A stretch of DNA of 40,833 bases from an uncultured Victivallis sp. (GTDB taxonomy: Bacteria; Verrucomicrobiota; Lentisphaeria; Victivallales; Victivallaceae): NCBI GenBank assembly GCA_944389815.1, contig CALXNS010000117.1:1-40833 (forward strand), written 5' to 3'. The notes under the pieces were generated by a model, which saw only the letters and a program-made list of their open reading frames with translations, ran no database searches and had not been told where the DNA came from. Positions 1 through 8,148 of the stretch are shown here, piece after piece. The number at the start of each line of letters is the position of its first letter. Positions within the stretch are counted from its first letter, which is position 1. The position numbers were made by a program, and so were the translations under genes.

Positions 1-20
1 CCCAGATTATGCCGTAGCGG

Positions 21-47
21 GAAAAAAGACGCATTCTCGCGAGAATG
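21..47 (-). terminator. Rho-independent terminator after tRNA-Glu
   Basis: On the minus strand a perfect 16-base palindrome (CATTCTCGCGAGAATG, 32-47) is followed by a run of six T (the A run at 22-27 on plus). It lies 20 bases past the CCA end of the tRNA, so it most likely ends that transcript. Confidence 0.75.
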
Positions 48-67
48 TTTGAGGGGGAAAATAAAAT

Positions 68-143
68 TGGCATCCCCAATGGGAGTCGAACCCATGTTGC
101 CGGGATGAGAACCCGGTGTCCTAGGCCACTAGACGATGGGGAC
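68..143 (-). tRNA. tRNA-Glu (anticodon CUC)
   Basis: A 76-nt cloverleaf can be folded by hand on the minus strand. The acceptor arm is GTCCCCA/TGGGGAT with a G1-U72 wobble, the anticodon stem CCGGG/CCCGG is perfect, and the loop TTCTCAT holds anticodon CTC. The T stem ATGGG/CCCAT is perfect with loop TTCGACT, the discriminator base is G, and CCA is encoded. The D-arm and overall sequence closely follow E. coli tRNA-Glu, though that tRNA has anticodon UUC and a G1-C72 pair. It is divergent from the gene for its own synthetase, gltX. Confidence 0.96.
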
Positions 144-164
144 GCAAATGGCTGACGATTGCTT

Positions 165-192
165 AATGTAATGCATCATTCGGGAATGTCAA
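165..192 (-). promoter_or_regulatory. Sigma-70-type promoter for tRNA-Glu
   Basis: On the minus strand a consensus -35 TTGACA (187-192) is followed after 16 bases by TACATT (165-170). The predicted start is near 158, about 15 nt before the mature tRNA. Confidence 0.6.
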
Positions 193-266
193 GCGCAAAT
201 CGATGCGATCGGAGCGCTTTTTTGAACGCTTTTTCCGGGAATTTCGCCGGAATATGCGCCGGAGGG

Positions 267-295
267 TTGCAATCCGGCCGGAAATCGTGTACATT
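267..295 (+). promoter_or_regulatory. Candidate gltX promoter
   Basis: TTGCAA (267-272) and TACATT (290-295) are separated by 17 bases, with a predicted start near 302 and about 40 nt of leader before the gltX ATG at 343. The -10 hexamer matches that of the divergent tRNA-Glu promoter. Confidence 0.45.
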
Positions 296-342
296 CTGCA
301 ATGACATTTTCCAATATTCTGAACATTTCCGCGAGGGATCAA

Positions 343-1800
343 ATGATTTCCAAAACAACCCGTACCCGTTTTGCTCCGAGTCCGACCGGTTTCATGCACG
401 TCGGCAATCTGCGCACCGCGCTCTACGCCTATTTGCTCGCCCGTTCGCAGGGGGGGCGCTTCATCCTCCGGATCGAGGACACCGACCAGGCCCGTTATGT
501 GGACGGCGCCGTGCAGGTGATCTACGACACGCTCAAGACCGCCGGACTCTCCCACGATGAAGGACCCGATGTCGGCGGCGACTTCGGCCCCTACATCCAG
601 AGCGAACGGCGCGAAATCTACCGCGAACACGCCCTCGAACTGGTTCGGCGCGGCGCGGCGTATTACTGTTTCTGCGAAAAACAGGAGCCCGCGGAGAACG
701 ACGGCGAAAATGTTTCCGGCGGTTACGACGGCCACTGCCGCAACCTCAGTCCCGCCGAAGTCGACGCCGCCCTCGCCGCCGGAAAACCCTATGTGATCCG
801 CCAGAAGATCGACCGCGAAGGCAGCACCACCTTCCACGACGCGGTCTTCGGCGAAATCACCATCGAAAACAAAGTCCTTGACGATCAGATTCTGCTCAAG
901 AGCGACGGCATGCCCACCTACAATTTCGCCAACGTCGTCGACGATCACCTCATGGGAATCACCCACGTCGTGCGCGGTTCGGAATATCTGCCGTCGACCC
1001 CGAAATACAATCAGCTCTACCGGGCGTTCGGCTGGGAGATCCCTGAATATGTGCATCTGCCGCTCATCATGGGACGCAACGCGGATGGCGAAATCGCCAA
1101 ACTCTCGAAACGGCACGGTTCGGTCAGCTTCGAAAATCTCGTGCAGGATGGATTTCTGCCCGCGGCGATCATCAATTACATCGCGCTGCTCGGGTGGTCG
1201 CCGAAGTCCGACCGCGAACTTTTCACGCTGCCGGAACTGGAGGAACTCTTCACGCTCTCCGGGCTCAACAAATCCCCGGCGGTGTTCGATTACGACAAAC
1301 TGCGCTGGATGAACGGCGAATATATGAAACAGCTCCCGGCCGGGGAATTCGCCCGGCTGTCGCGCCCGTTCGCCGGAACGGAAATCGGTGAACTCGACGC
1401 CAAATGGGCGATGGTCGCCGAACTGCTTCATTCCCGGATCGAAACCTTCCGGGAGATTCCGGAAAAGATCGCGTTCCTGCTGAAACTTCCGGAGTATTCC
1501 GCCGAACTCTTCCTCAACAAGAAAAGCAAATGCGATCCGGCGGCGGCGGCGGAGATCCTGCGGGAATATCTCCCGCTTTTTGAAGCGCTCCCCACCTGGA
1601 ACTATGATGAACTTAATTCGCTCGTATCCGACCGCATCGCGGCGACCGGAGCGAACATGCGCCGCGTGATGTGGGCGCTGCGCATCGCGGCATCCGGTTT
1701 GACCGTCACGCCGGGAGGCGCGGTGGAGATTCTCTATCTCGTCGGAAAAGAGGAGGCGCTCCGCAGAATTCGGAAGGCGCTCGAATTGATCGGCGCATGA
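343..1800 (+). CDS. gltX: Glutamyl-tRNA synthetase
   Basis: This 485-residue class I aminoacyl-tRNA synthetase charges tRNA-Glu with glutamate in the cytoplasm. The N-terminus carries APSPTGFMHVGN, with the HIGH-type signature HVGN at residues 19-22. The KMSKS-type loop appears as KLSKR starting at residue 253, and the length is normal for bacterial GluRS. The frame is open from an ATG at 301, but the ATG at 343 is preferred because GAGGG precedes it at good spacing and the synthetase fold starts there. The gene is monocistronic, divergent from tRNA-Glu and closed by a hairpin at 1824-1864. Whether it discriminates or also charges tRNA-Gln cannot be told from the sequence alone. Confidence 0.97.
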   Translation: MISKTTRTRFAPSPTGFMHVGNLRTALYAYLLARSQGGRFILRIEDTDQARYVDGAVQVIYDTLKTAGLSHDEGPDVGGDFGPYIQSERREIYREHALELVRRGAAYYCFCEKQEPAENDGENVSGGYDGHCRNLSPAEVDAALAAGKPYVIRQKIDREGSTTFHDAVFGEITIENKVLDDQILLKSDGMPTYNFANVVDDHLMGITHVVRGSEYLPSTPKYNQLYRAFGWEIPEYVHLPLIMGRNADGEIAKLSKRHGSVSFENLVQDGFLPAAIINYIALLGWSPKSDRELFTLPELEELFTLSGLNKSPAVFDYDKLRWMNGEYMKQLPAGEFARLSRPFAGTEIGELDAKWAMVAELLHSRIETFREIPEKIAFLLKLPEYSAELFLNKKSKCDPAAAAEILREYLPLFEALPTWNYDELNSLVSDRIAATGANMRRVMWALRIAASGLTVTPGGAVEILYLVGKEEALRRIRKALELIGA

Positions 1801-1822
1801 ACTTGTGATTGCCACAAAAGCA

Positions 1823-1865
1823 TTCTGCCGGAAGCTGCGGCACTGAACCGTCGCTTCCGGCAGAA
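1823..1865. terminator. Hairpin between convergent gltX and propeller gene
   Basis: A 12-bp perfect stem (TCTGCCGGAAGC at 1824-1835, GCTTCCGGCAGA at 1853-1864) encloses a 17-nt loop. On plus it is followed by a T-rich stretch (1874-1888); on minus by CTTTTG. It probably serves both genes. Confidence 0.65.
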
Positions 1866-1902
1866 AAAGTCAATTTTCCCGTTTTTTTGCCGGCCCGGCA
1901 AC

Positions 1903-3705
1903 TTATTTACGTTCTTCCGACGCTTTCCGCATCGCAACCGATTCCAGCAGCACGCCGAAGGGATCGGCTCCTTCGGCCGGCGTCTGCAAATGCAGATAAC
2001 TGACTGCATTGACCGCCGTCATCCGGCAGGCGGTGCGGCACGTCTCCCGACCGTCAATGAAACAGACTGCTTCGTGCGCATTCTGATCATAACGGATCTT
2101 CAACTCCACCCACTCCCCGGGAGTGACGGCTCTCACTTCGTTGATCCGCCCTGCCCCGTCGAGTTCGAAACCGAACACCGCGAAGTGCTCCACCACCGGA
2201 TCGGAAGGATTGAACCAGCGGTCGGTCAAAAGAATCCGGATTCCGGCGGAACCGCGTTCGAGCCGGAGTTTCAAGGCAATTTCACCGCGGTCAGCGGCGG
2301 GGAAATTCCAGACCGCGCCCTCTTTTTCGCTCAGCAGCCTGCTGTCGGGGTGGCGTCCGATCTGAAGCACCTCGCGCGGTTCACCGTCCGGGTGCGGAAT
2401 CAATGCCGCCCCCTGGCGGCGGTTGAAGGAGCAATGCCCGGTAATCCCGCGATAATTGCCGTAGATGCTTTTATAATACAACTGCAGCGACCAGCCGTCC
2501 AGCCCCCGGGTGAAATCGTCGCTCCGTCCCGTGTCGTAAAGAAACCCCAGATCGAAAATCACGAATTTCCGACAGCGAACATGCTGACCGAAGGCGACGA
2601 TCACCTTGTTTTCCGGCAATTCGATCACTTCATTCTGATGGACGCTCTTGTCGAGTGAATCGAACGACCCGCCGCTGCTGCGGAAATCTCCGTCATTGCG
2701 GCACTCATTGAGATGGATTTCGCGGAACCCGATCCAATGTTCCCCGCCGTCCTCGGAAATCGCCGCATGAAGCGCGTCGCGGTTGGTGAAGACATCCTCG
2801 CTCTCGCCGTTGATCTCCGATTCGGAGAGAATGGGCTGCGCGCGGTGGTCGGTTTCAGGCAGCGGCGTGGTGTTGTTCCAGACTGCGAGCATCCGGCCGT
2901 CGGAGAGCGTGACCAGATTCGGCATCGTGGCGACGCTGTAGAAGGGCGAAGGTTGCGGATCGCTCCAGCTGTCGCCGGAATCCAATGAGAACATCCAGTA
3001 GTGTTTATCCTGCGACGTGCGCAACAGGAGAATCAGCCTCCCGTCCGGCGCCTCGGCGACGACCGGTTCGGATCCCGGCTGACGCCAGCGGTATCCTTTG
3101 TGCGGCCAGGCGATTTCGTGGAGCGGCGGCGCCGGAAGAATTTTCTTCGTCCAGGTGATGCCGTCGTCATCGGAAATCAGAACCCCCGGACGCTGAATGC
3201 CGTCGTCACACCAGCATTGAAAGGTCTGCACCCAGCGTTTCCGGTGCCGGAGAGGCAGCATCTGACGCTGAATGTGCAATTTTTCCGAACAGATTTTCGT
3301 GAAGCGGAAAGGTCCGTCCGGGGAAGCGGCCCGAAAGCAATAAACTCCTTCCGAAGGACAGGCGTCCGGCGCATCGTAAAACGAATCAAGATCGACGACA
3401 TATCGGTGCTGATCGTCCTTTCTGCAATGCAATATCGTGAGATATTCCCCGCTCCACGGGCTGAGGGTCATCGCGCCGACGGTGGGAGCGGTGAGAACTT
3501 CGGTACGCCAGTTCAACCCGCAATCGTCGCTTTTGGCGACCAGCCGCGTCAGAACAATCGTGCCGTCTGCGTCACGGAAGGCGTTCACTCCGTAATGGCG
3601 CAGTTCGCCGTCGGGCATTTTCATGAAATCACGGTGCGGATTGACCGGCGGAACTCCGGTGACGACCGGGTCGTGAATCGCGCGGAAAGCGGGAGTAATC
3701 AGCAT
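1903..3705 (-). CDS. Asp-box beta-propeller protein of the sialidase superfamily
   Basis: This 600-residue protein shows four Asp-box motifs of the S-x-D-x-G-x-x-W type: SDDCGLNW (59-66), SDDDGITW (178-185), SLDSGDSW (240-247) and SEDGGEHW (317-324). Together they indicate a BNR/sialidase six-bladed propeller. From about residue 405 a second, lectin-like beta-sandwich region follows. No signal peptide is visible, so the protein is probably cytoplasmic. The family includes exo-sialidases, but I could not identify the FRIP-type arginine motif or the Tyr/Glu pair, so sialidase activity is not established. The start at 3705 is chosen because GCGAGG precedes it; the frame is open further up to 3807. 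It lies 64 bp downstream of an HpcH/HpaI-type aldolase on the same strand, probably in one operon, which suggests degradation of a specific sugar or sugar acid. Confidence 0.8.
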   Translation of the reverse strand: MLITPAFRAIHDPVVTGVPPVNPHRDFMKMPDGELRHYGVNAFRDADGTIVLTRLVAKSDDCGLNWRTEVLTAPTVGAMTLSPWSGEYLTILHCRKDDQHRYVVDLDSFYDAPDACPSEGVYCFRAASPDGPFRFTKICSEKLHIQRQMLPLRHRKRWVQTFQCWCDDGIQRPGVLISDDDGITWTKKILPAPPLHEIAWPHKGYRWRQPGSEPVVAEAPDGRLILLLRTSQDKHYWMFSLDSGDSWSDPQPSPFYSVATMPNLVTLSDGRMLAVWNNTTPLPETDHRAQPILSESEINGESEDVFTNRDALHAAISEDGGEHWIGFREIHLNECRNDGDFRSSGGSFDSLDKSVHQNEVIELPENKVIVAFGQHVRCRKFVIFDLGFLYDTGRSDDFTRGLDGWSLQLYYKSIYGNYRGITGHCSFNRRQGAALIPHPDGEPREVLQIGRHPDSRLLSEKEGAVWNFPAADRGEIALKLRLERGSAGIRILLTDRWFNPSDPVVEHFAVFGFELDGAGRINEVRAVTPGEWVELKIRYDQNAHEAVCFIDGRETCRTACRMTAVNAVSYLHLQTPAEGADPFGVLLESVAMRKASEERK

Positions 3706-3722
3706 GAAAAACCTCGCAGAGA

Positions 3723-3744
3723 TGAATGAGTGAATGAATGAATA
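3723..3744. repeat. Short GAAT tetranucleotide repeat
   Basis: About five imperfect copies of GAAT/TGAA (one copy reads GAGT) lie between the aldolase gene and the start of the propeller gene, just upstream of its ribosome binding site. Slippage here would change the leader length, not the chosen reading frame. Confidence 0.6.
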
Positions 3745-3769
3745 ACGTTGACCGATGAATTTGAAGATT

Positions 3770-4525
3770 TTATCTTCGTGCCAGCAGACGCCGGGTTCCC
3801 GCGGCAAGGATGTCGAAATCGGTGCCGACCGTTTTCCAGTTCATGAACCGGTCGCGCCAGAATGCGCCCGGACAGAAGCCGCCGAGCAGAACACCCGCTT
3901 CGAGCGTCCGTTCACGGACAAGGTCGATGGCGGCGGCGACCTCCGGGTCGTCGAAACGGCCGGTTTTGCCGTAGGAGGCGGAAAGGTCGCACGGCCCGAT
4001 GCAGATGCCGTCAAGTCCTTCCAACTGCAAAATCGCATCGATATTGCGCACCGCTTCCCGGTGCTCGATCTGGACGAAAACGAGCGGTTCGCGGCGTGAG
4101 CGTTCCAGATAAGCATCCAACGGCTCCCGCCCGTATCCACCGGCGCGGCGCAGGGAAAATCCACGCTCGCCTCCTTCGGACGGATAACGGCAGGCCCGGA
4201 TGGCGGCGGCGGCGTCTTCCGCGGTATTGACCATCGGCACGATCACGGCCGCAGGGGCAAGATCGAGCACCGGTTTGAGCAGATACGGCAGATTCCAGGC
4301 GACCCGCACGAACGGCGCGCAATCGGTTCCGCGCAGCGCGGTGACATGATGCATGACGTCGACAATGGTCAGAGGCGAGTGTTCCATGTCGATCCAGACG
4401 AAATCACACCCGCAATCGGCGGCGAGTTCGGAGACGGCGGCATCGAAAGAGGAGATCAGAATGCCCGAAGCGGTTTCACCGGAGTGAACTTTGGCGAGAA
4501 ATTTTTCCAGATTGTTGATGTCCAT
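3770..4525 (-). CDS. HpcH/HpaI-family class II aldolase
   Basis: This 251-residue protein belongs to the HpcH/HpaI family of metal-dependent pyruvate aldolases, which reversibly split 2-keto-3-deoxy sugar acids or related diacids into pyruvate and an aldehyde. Visible signatures are DFVWIDMEHSP (41-51) with the conserved EH, RYPSEGGERG (113-122), and the two probable metal ligands E154 (in VQIEH) and D180 (in GPCDLSASYG). The length is normal for the family. The frame is open to 4639, but the ATG at 4525 follows AGGAG and begins the usual N-terminus. It is the first gene of a probable two-gene operon with the Asp-box protein. Close relatives act on 2-keto-3-deoxy-L-rhamnonate (RhmA) or 5-keto-4-deoxyglucarate (GarL); the substrate cannot be read from sequence here. 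Confidence 0.9.
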   Translation of the reverse strand: MDINNLEKFLAKVHSGETASGILISSFDAAVSELAADCGCDFVWIDMEHSPLTIVDVMHHVTALRGTDCAPFVRVAWNLPYLLKPVLDLAPAAVIVPMVNTAEDAAAAIRACRYPSEGGERGFSLRRAGGYGREPLDAYLERSRREPLVFVQIEHREAVRNIDAILQLEGLDGICIGPCDLSASYGKTGRFDDPEVAAAIDLVRERTLEAGVLLGGFCPGAFWRDRFMNWKTVGTDFDILAAGTRRLLARR

Positions 4526-4588
4526 GGCGGGTATGCTCCTGAATTGTATCGCGTAATGCGATGAAAATTGTCGATGTATGCCGATATA

Positions 4589-4616
4589 AATATATTCACC
4601 CTCCAACGAAACGCAA
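4589..4616 (-). promoter_or_regulatory. Candidate promoter for the aldolase operon
   Basis: On the minus strand TTGCGT (4611-4616) and TATATT (4589-4594) are 16 bases apart, giving a start near 4582 and a leader of about 57 nt. Confidence 0.4.
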
Positions 4617-4628
4617 GGCATCACAACT

Positions 4629-4644
4629 GTTTTTTGCAAAAAAC
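4629..4644. promoter_or_regulatory. Perfect 16-bp palindrome, possible operator
   Basis: GTTTTTTGCAAAAAAC is a perfect inverted repeat in the 200-bp region between the divergent aldolase and glycosyltransferase genes, just upstream of the minus-strand -35 hexamer. It could be a regulator site. It has no GC-rich stem, so it is unlikely to be a terminator. Confidence 0.4.
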
Positions 4645-4671
4645 CGGTCGCCGTGCTATGAAAAGTCCGAA

Positions 4672-4700
4672 TTGATGCTATATTTAATTGAATTTATGCA
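4672..4700 (+). promoter_or_regulatory. Candidate promoter for the glycosyltransferase operon
   Basis: TTGATG (4672-4677) and TATGCA (4695-4700) are 17 bases apart in AT-rich DNA, with a predicted start near 4707, about 20 nt before the ATG at 4727. Confidence 0.35.
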
Positions 4701-4726
4701 ATTTTCATTGAGGCATTGCATCCCGC

Positions 4727-6433
4727 ATGTGGACGACAATATTCAAATATCGTAAATATCTGGCTGCCGGAGCGTTGACGCTGGTGTATCTGGGCAGCAT
4801 CTGGCAGCGCCCGCTCTTCCGTCCGGATGAATTCCGTTATGCGGAAATCGCCCGGGAGATGATCGCATCGGGGGACTGGATTCTGCCGCATCAGCTGGGA
4901 ATGGTCTATTTTGAGAAACCGGTGCTGGGACACTGGCTCAATGCGCTGGGCGAATTGATCTGCGGCGAAGTGCCGATGGCGGTGCGGCTGTTTCCCGCGG
5001 TCTGCACGCTGCTGACCGCACTGCTGATCGCAGTGCTCTGCCGCCGCGCGGGCGAACGGCAGCTCGGCATGATCGCGCCGGTGATCTATCTGACCTGTGG
5101 CCTGGTGTTCGCGGTGGGAACATACGGCGTGCTCGATGCACAGTTTGTTTTGTTCCTGTTCGGCACGGTGACGGCGGGGTATTTTGCGTGGAGCGAACTC
5201 AATCCGCGCCGCAGAGCAGGATATCTGGTGCTGGCGGGCGCAAGTTGCGCTCTGGCGTTTCTGACGAAAGGATTTCTGGCACTGGTTCTGCCGACAGTGC
5301 TTTTCGTGCCGTTCCTGATCTGGCAGCGGGAATGGAAACGCATTTTCACCCTGCCGTGGATTCCACTGCTCACTGCTGCGATCCTGGTGGTGCCGTGGGC
5401 GGTCGCTGTTCATCATGCGGACGGGGATTTCTGGCGGCACTTCACTGTGGTGGAACATTTTCAACGGGCGATTCATGGAAGCAGTGCGGGCGATGATCGT
5501 TCGGAACCGTTCTGGTATTTCATTCCGGTGCTGCTGGGGGGGACGCTGCCGTGGCTGCTGTTTCTGCCGGCGATGTGGGCGGGATGCCGGAATCGATTCC
5601 GGGAAATCTTTCAGTTGCCGCTGATCCGTTTTGCCGCCTGCATGACGGGGGTGTGGTTTCTGCTGTTTTCAATTTCGAGCGGGAAACTGGCGACCTACAT
5701 CCTGCCGTGTTTTCCGGGAGTGGCGATCTTTTTCGGGTACGGACTGATCCGGTATGCGCAAATTAACGTATTCAACCGGGCGGACCGGATTCTGGAGTGG
5801 CTGATCCGACTGATTCTGTCGCTGACAATCGTGGTGTTTCTGCTTCAGACGGCGGGAAAATTCACCCGGAAAATTCCCTCTGAACTTCTGCTTTACGGCC
5901 GGAATGAAAATTATTTCATTCCGATTCTGGCAACGGTGGTCATGCTGATCTGGTTCCGAATGGCGCAGCGGGAACGAAGCGGCGGAACGAAATTCACGTA
6001 TTTTTGCGTCGGGCTTTGTTTTGTGATGCTGGCCGTCCACGGTTCGATGCCGAAGCAGTTCTATGCCGATTCCATTGCGCCGGAACAATTCATCCGGGAA
6101 CTGGTCGCCCCGCAGCTCGATACGGAAACGATGCTCGTAAGCGATGTCCCGCTCGCGGCGGCGGCGGCATGGAGTCTGAAACGCAGCGATATTGATTTAT
6201 TCCACAAACCGGGCGAGTTCCAGTATGCGCTGGAGCGCCCGGAGAACGCGGGTCGATTCTTCACTATGGAAGAACTCGCGACGTTGATCCACCGTGAACC
6301 GGAGCGGAAAATCGTCGTTCTCACCCGTTCGGAAGAGCGGGTGCGGGAGCTGCCTTCGCCGAAACGTTACACGCGACAGGAGGATTATTTCATGGTTTGT
6401 TATGACGCGAATCGAAAGGGCGCCGGACAATGA
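4727..6433 (+). CDS. ArnT/PMT-like membrane glycosyltransferase, copy 1
   Basis: This 568-residue polytopic membrane protein resembles ArnT and dolichyl-phosphate-mannose-type transferases (GT-C fold, GT83/PMT_2). These use a polyprenyl-phosphate sugar donor on the outer face of the inner membrane. The first extracytoplasmic loop carries RPDEFRYAEIAREM, with the DE and RYAEI signature, followed by YFEKPVLGHW. About 11-12 hydrophobic segments follow, then a soluble C-terminal tail. In E. coli, ArnT adds 4-amino-4-deoxy-L-arabinose to lipid A; no arnABCDF genes lie here, so the sugar and acceptor are unknown. Only a distant GAGG precedes the start codon, but no better start is visible. The stop overlaps the next gene by ATGA, implying translational coupling with its paralogue. 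Confidence 0.87.
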   Translation: MWTTIFKYRKYLAAGALTLVYLGSIWQRPLFRPDEFRYAEIAREMIASGDWILPHQLGMVYFEKPVLGHWLNALGELICGEVPMAVRLFPAVCTLLTALLIAVLCRRAGERQLGMIAPVIYLTCGLVFAVGTYGVLDAQFVLFLFGTVTAGYFAWSELNPRRRAGYLVLAGASCALAFLTKGFLALVLPTVLFVPFLIWQREWKRIFTLPWIPLLTAAILVVPWAVAVHHADGDFWRHFTVVEHFQRAIHGSSAGDDRSEPFWYFIPVLLGGTLPWLLFLPAMWAGCRNRFREIFQLPLIRFAACMTGVWFLLFSISSGKLATYILPCFPGVAIFFGYGLIRYAQINVFNRADRILEWLIRLILSLTIVVFLLQTAGKFTRKIPSELLLYGRNENYFIPILATVVMLIWFRMAQRERSGGTKFTYFCVGLCFVMLAVHGSMPKQFYADSIAPEQFIRELVAPQLDTETMLVSDVPLAAAAAWSLKRSDIDLFHKPGEFQYALERPENAGRFFTMEELATLIHREPERKIVVLTRSEERVRELPSPKRYTRQEDYFMVCYDANRKGAGQ

Positions 6434-8148
6434 AGAAATACGATTGGCTGATTTTGTTGTTTTTCATCGCCGCGTACCTGATACCGCTGGGGGGGCGGCC
6501 GATGGTGACGCCGGATGAATTCCGATATGCGCAAATTCCGCATGAGATGCTTGCTACCGGCAATTACGCCGCGCCGCGGCAGCTTGAGATGCGTTATTTT
6601 GAAAAACCCGCGCCGGGTTACTGGTGGACCGCCGCCTCGTTCCGGGTGTTCGGCGAGAACGCGTTCGCATTGCGCTTGCCGTGTGCGCTGGGAGCGCTGC
6701 TGGCGGCGGCGATGATTTCATTTCAGGTGCGACAGAGTCTGCGGGATGAAAAAATTGCGGCGGCGGCGGCGATTTTATTCCTGTGCTGCGGGCTGGTGTA
6801 CGGCATCGGCACATTTGCGGTGCTCGACAGTCAGACGACCGGCTTCATCACCGGAGTTTCGGTGACGGCGTTTCTGGCGGCGGTCGAACCGCATTTCAAC
6901 CGGAGGAAAACCGCGCTGCTGATCGCGTGCGGGATTTTTGCCGCGCTCGCCTTCATGACCAAAGGCTTCATCGCATTCGCGGTCCCGGGATTGAGCATGC
7001 TCGGCTTCCTGATCTGGGAACGGCGCTGGAAGGAGTTCTACCAACTGCCGTGGATCCCGCTGGTGACGGCGGTGGTGGTGATTGCGCCGTGGGCGCTGGC
7101 GGCGCACCGGGCGGACGGAGATTTCTGGCGGTACTTCACGATCGTGGAACACTGGGAACGGTTCACGATGGACAATCCCGGACAACATCCGGAACCCTGG
7201 TGGTTTCTAATCCTGCCGCTGGTGGGCGGAGCGTTTCCGGCGGCATTGCTGGCGCCGACGGCCTTCGCGATCGGATATCGGCGCTGGAAGGAATTGCTGC
7301 GGCTGCCGCTGTATCGATTTTCACTCTGCGCGGTCGTGCTGCCGTTTCTCTTCTTCTCGGCGTCGAGCGGGAAACTGGCGACCTATGTGCTGCCGTGTTT
7401 TCCGCCGCTGGCGGTACTTGGAGCGGGCGGGATTGCCGCGTATTTCCGCAGCGGCGGTTCCGGTCGCACCTTCCGCTGGACGATGGACATCTGGTCGTGG
7501 CTGATGCTGATCGGCGGGGTGGGCGCGATTCTTACGGGAATTCTCGCACCGGTGCCGGAACTGGTGCCGCTCCGGCCGATGTTGTTCGTTGCGGGAGGAA
7601 TCGGCATTGTCTACGGTGCGGCGCTGTGGTATTGCCGACGTTACAGCTGGCGGCCGCGTTTCTACGGATTTTTCGCCGGGCTTGGCATATTGCTGCTGGC
7701 GGGCGGGTGGCTGATTCCGGATGAACTGCTCGGCGCCAAGGCTCCGGAACGGGCACTGCGCGAACTGGCCGCCGAACTGAACTATGATCCGTCCCAGGTA
7801 ATGCTGGTGACGCATCCAAGTTTGATGCAGGCGCTGGCGTGGACCTACGGCCGCTCGGATGTGCGGCTGCTGGGATCGACCGGCGAACTCGAATACGGAA
7901 TCGAACGGGCGGAGAAAAACGGCGAATACTCCACCCGGCTCACCCGGCAGGAGTTCAACGCACTGCTGAACGATCCGCAACGCGAAATCGGAATCGTCTA
8001 CATTGCGCGTGACCGCAAAAACGAAGGGTTCGATTTTCTCGGTCCCGCAGCGGAAGGCGCTCAGGAAGGATACATCAATGAGGTTCGGGCCGTCTATCTT
8101 CCGGCGCCCGTTGCCGCCGCCACTGAAGAGGGGAAAGAGAGTAAATGA
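6430..8148 (+). CDS. ArnT/PMT-like membrane glycosyltransferase, copy 2
   Basis: This 572-residue polytopic protein is a paralogue of the gene just upstream, with the same order of motifs. They are TPDEFRYAQIPHEM in the first loop and YFEKPAPGYWW after it, and STGELEYGIERAEKNGEY near the C-terminus matches KPGEFQYALERPENAGRF in copy 1. The DE/RYA and FEKP residues thought important in ArnT are kept in both copies. The REM of copy 1 is HEM here. Tandem duplication followed by divergence suggests two different sugars or two acceptor positions. It starts within the ATGA overlap of copy 1 and ends in an ATGA overlap with the methyltransferase, so all three are translated from one message. Confidence 0.87.
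   Translation: MKKYDWLILLFFIAAYLIPLGGRPMVTPDEFRYAQIPHEMLATGNYAAPRQLEMRYFEKPAPGYWWTAASFRVFGENAFALRLPCALGALLAAAMISFQVRQSLRDEKIAAAAAILFLCCGLVYGIGTFAVLDSQTTGFITGVSVTAFLAAVEPHFNRRKTALLIACGIFAALAFMTKGFIAFAVPGLSMLGFLIWERRWKEFYQLPWIPLVTAVVVIAPWALAAHRADGDFWRYFTIVEHWERFTMDNPGQHPEPWWFLILPLVGGAFPAALLAPTAFAIGYRRWKELLRLPLYRFSLCAVVLPFLFFSASSGKLATYVLPCFPPLAVLGAGGIAAYFRSGGSGRTFRWTMDIWSWLMLIGGVGAILTGILAPVPELVPLRPMLFVAGGIGIVYGAALWYCRRYSWRPRFYGFFAGLGILLLAGGWLIPDELLGAKAPERALRELAAELNYDPSQVMLVTHPSLMQALAWTYGRSDVRLLGSTGELEYGIERAEKNGEYSTRLTRQEFNALLNDPQREIGIVYIARDRKNEGFDFLGPAAEGAQEGYINEVRAVYLPAPVAAATEEGKESK

Noticed and set aside
163..1815. Long open frame antisense to gltX
   Set aside because: It mirrors the codon structure of a certain gene, is rich in Arg and Gly, and shows no family. 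High GC makes such shadow frames common here.
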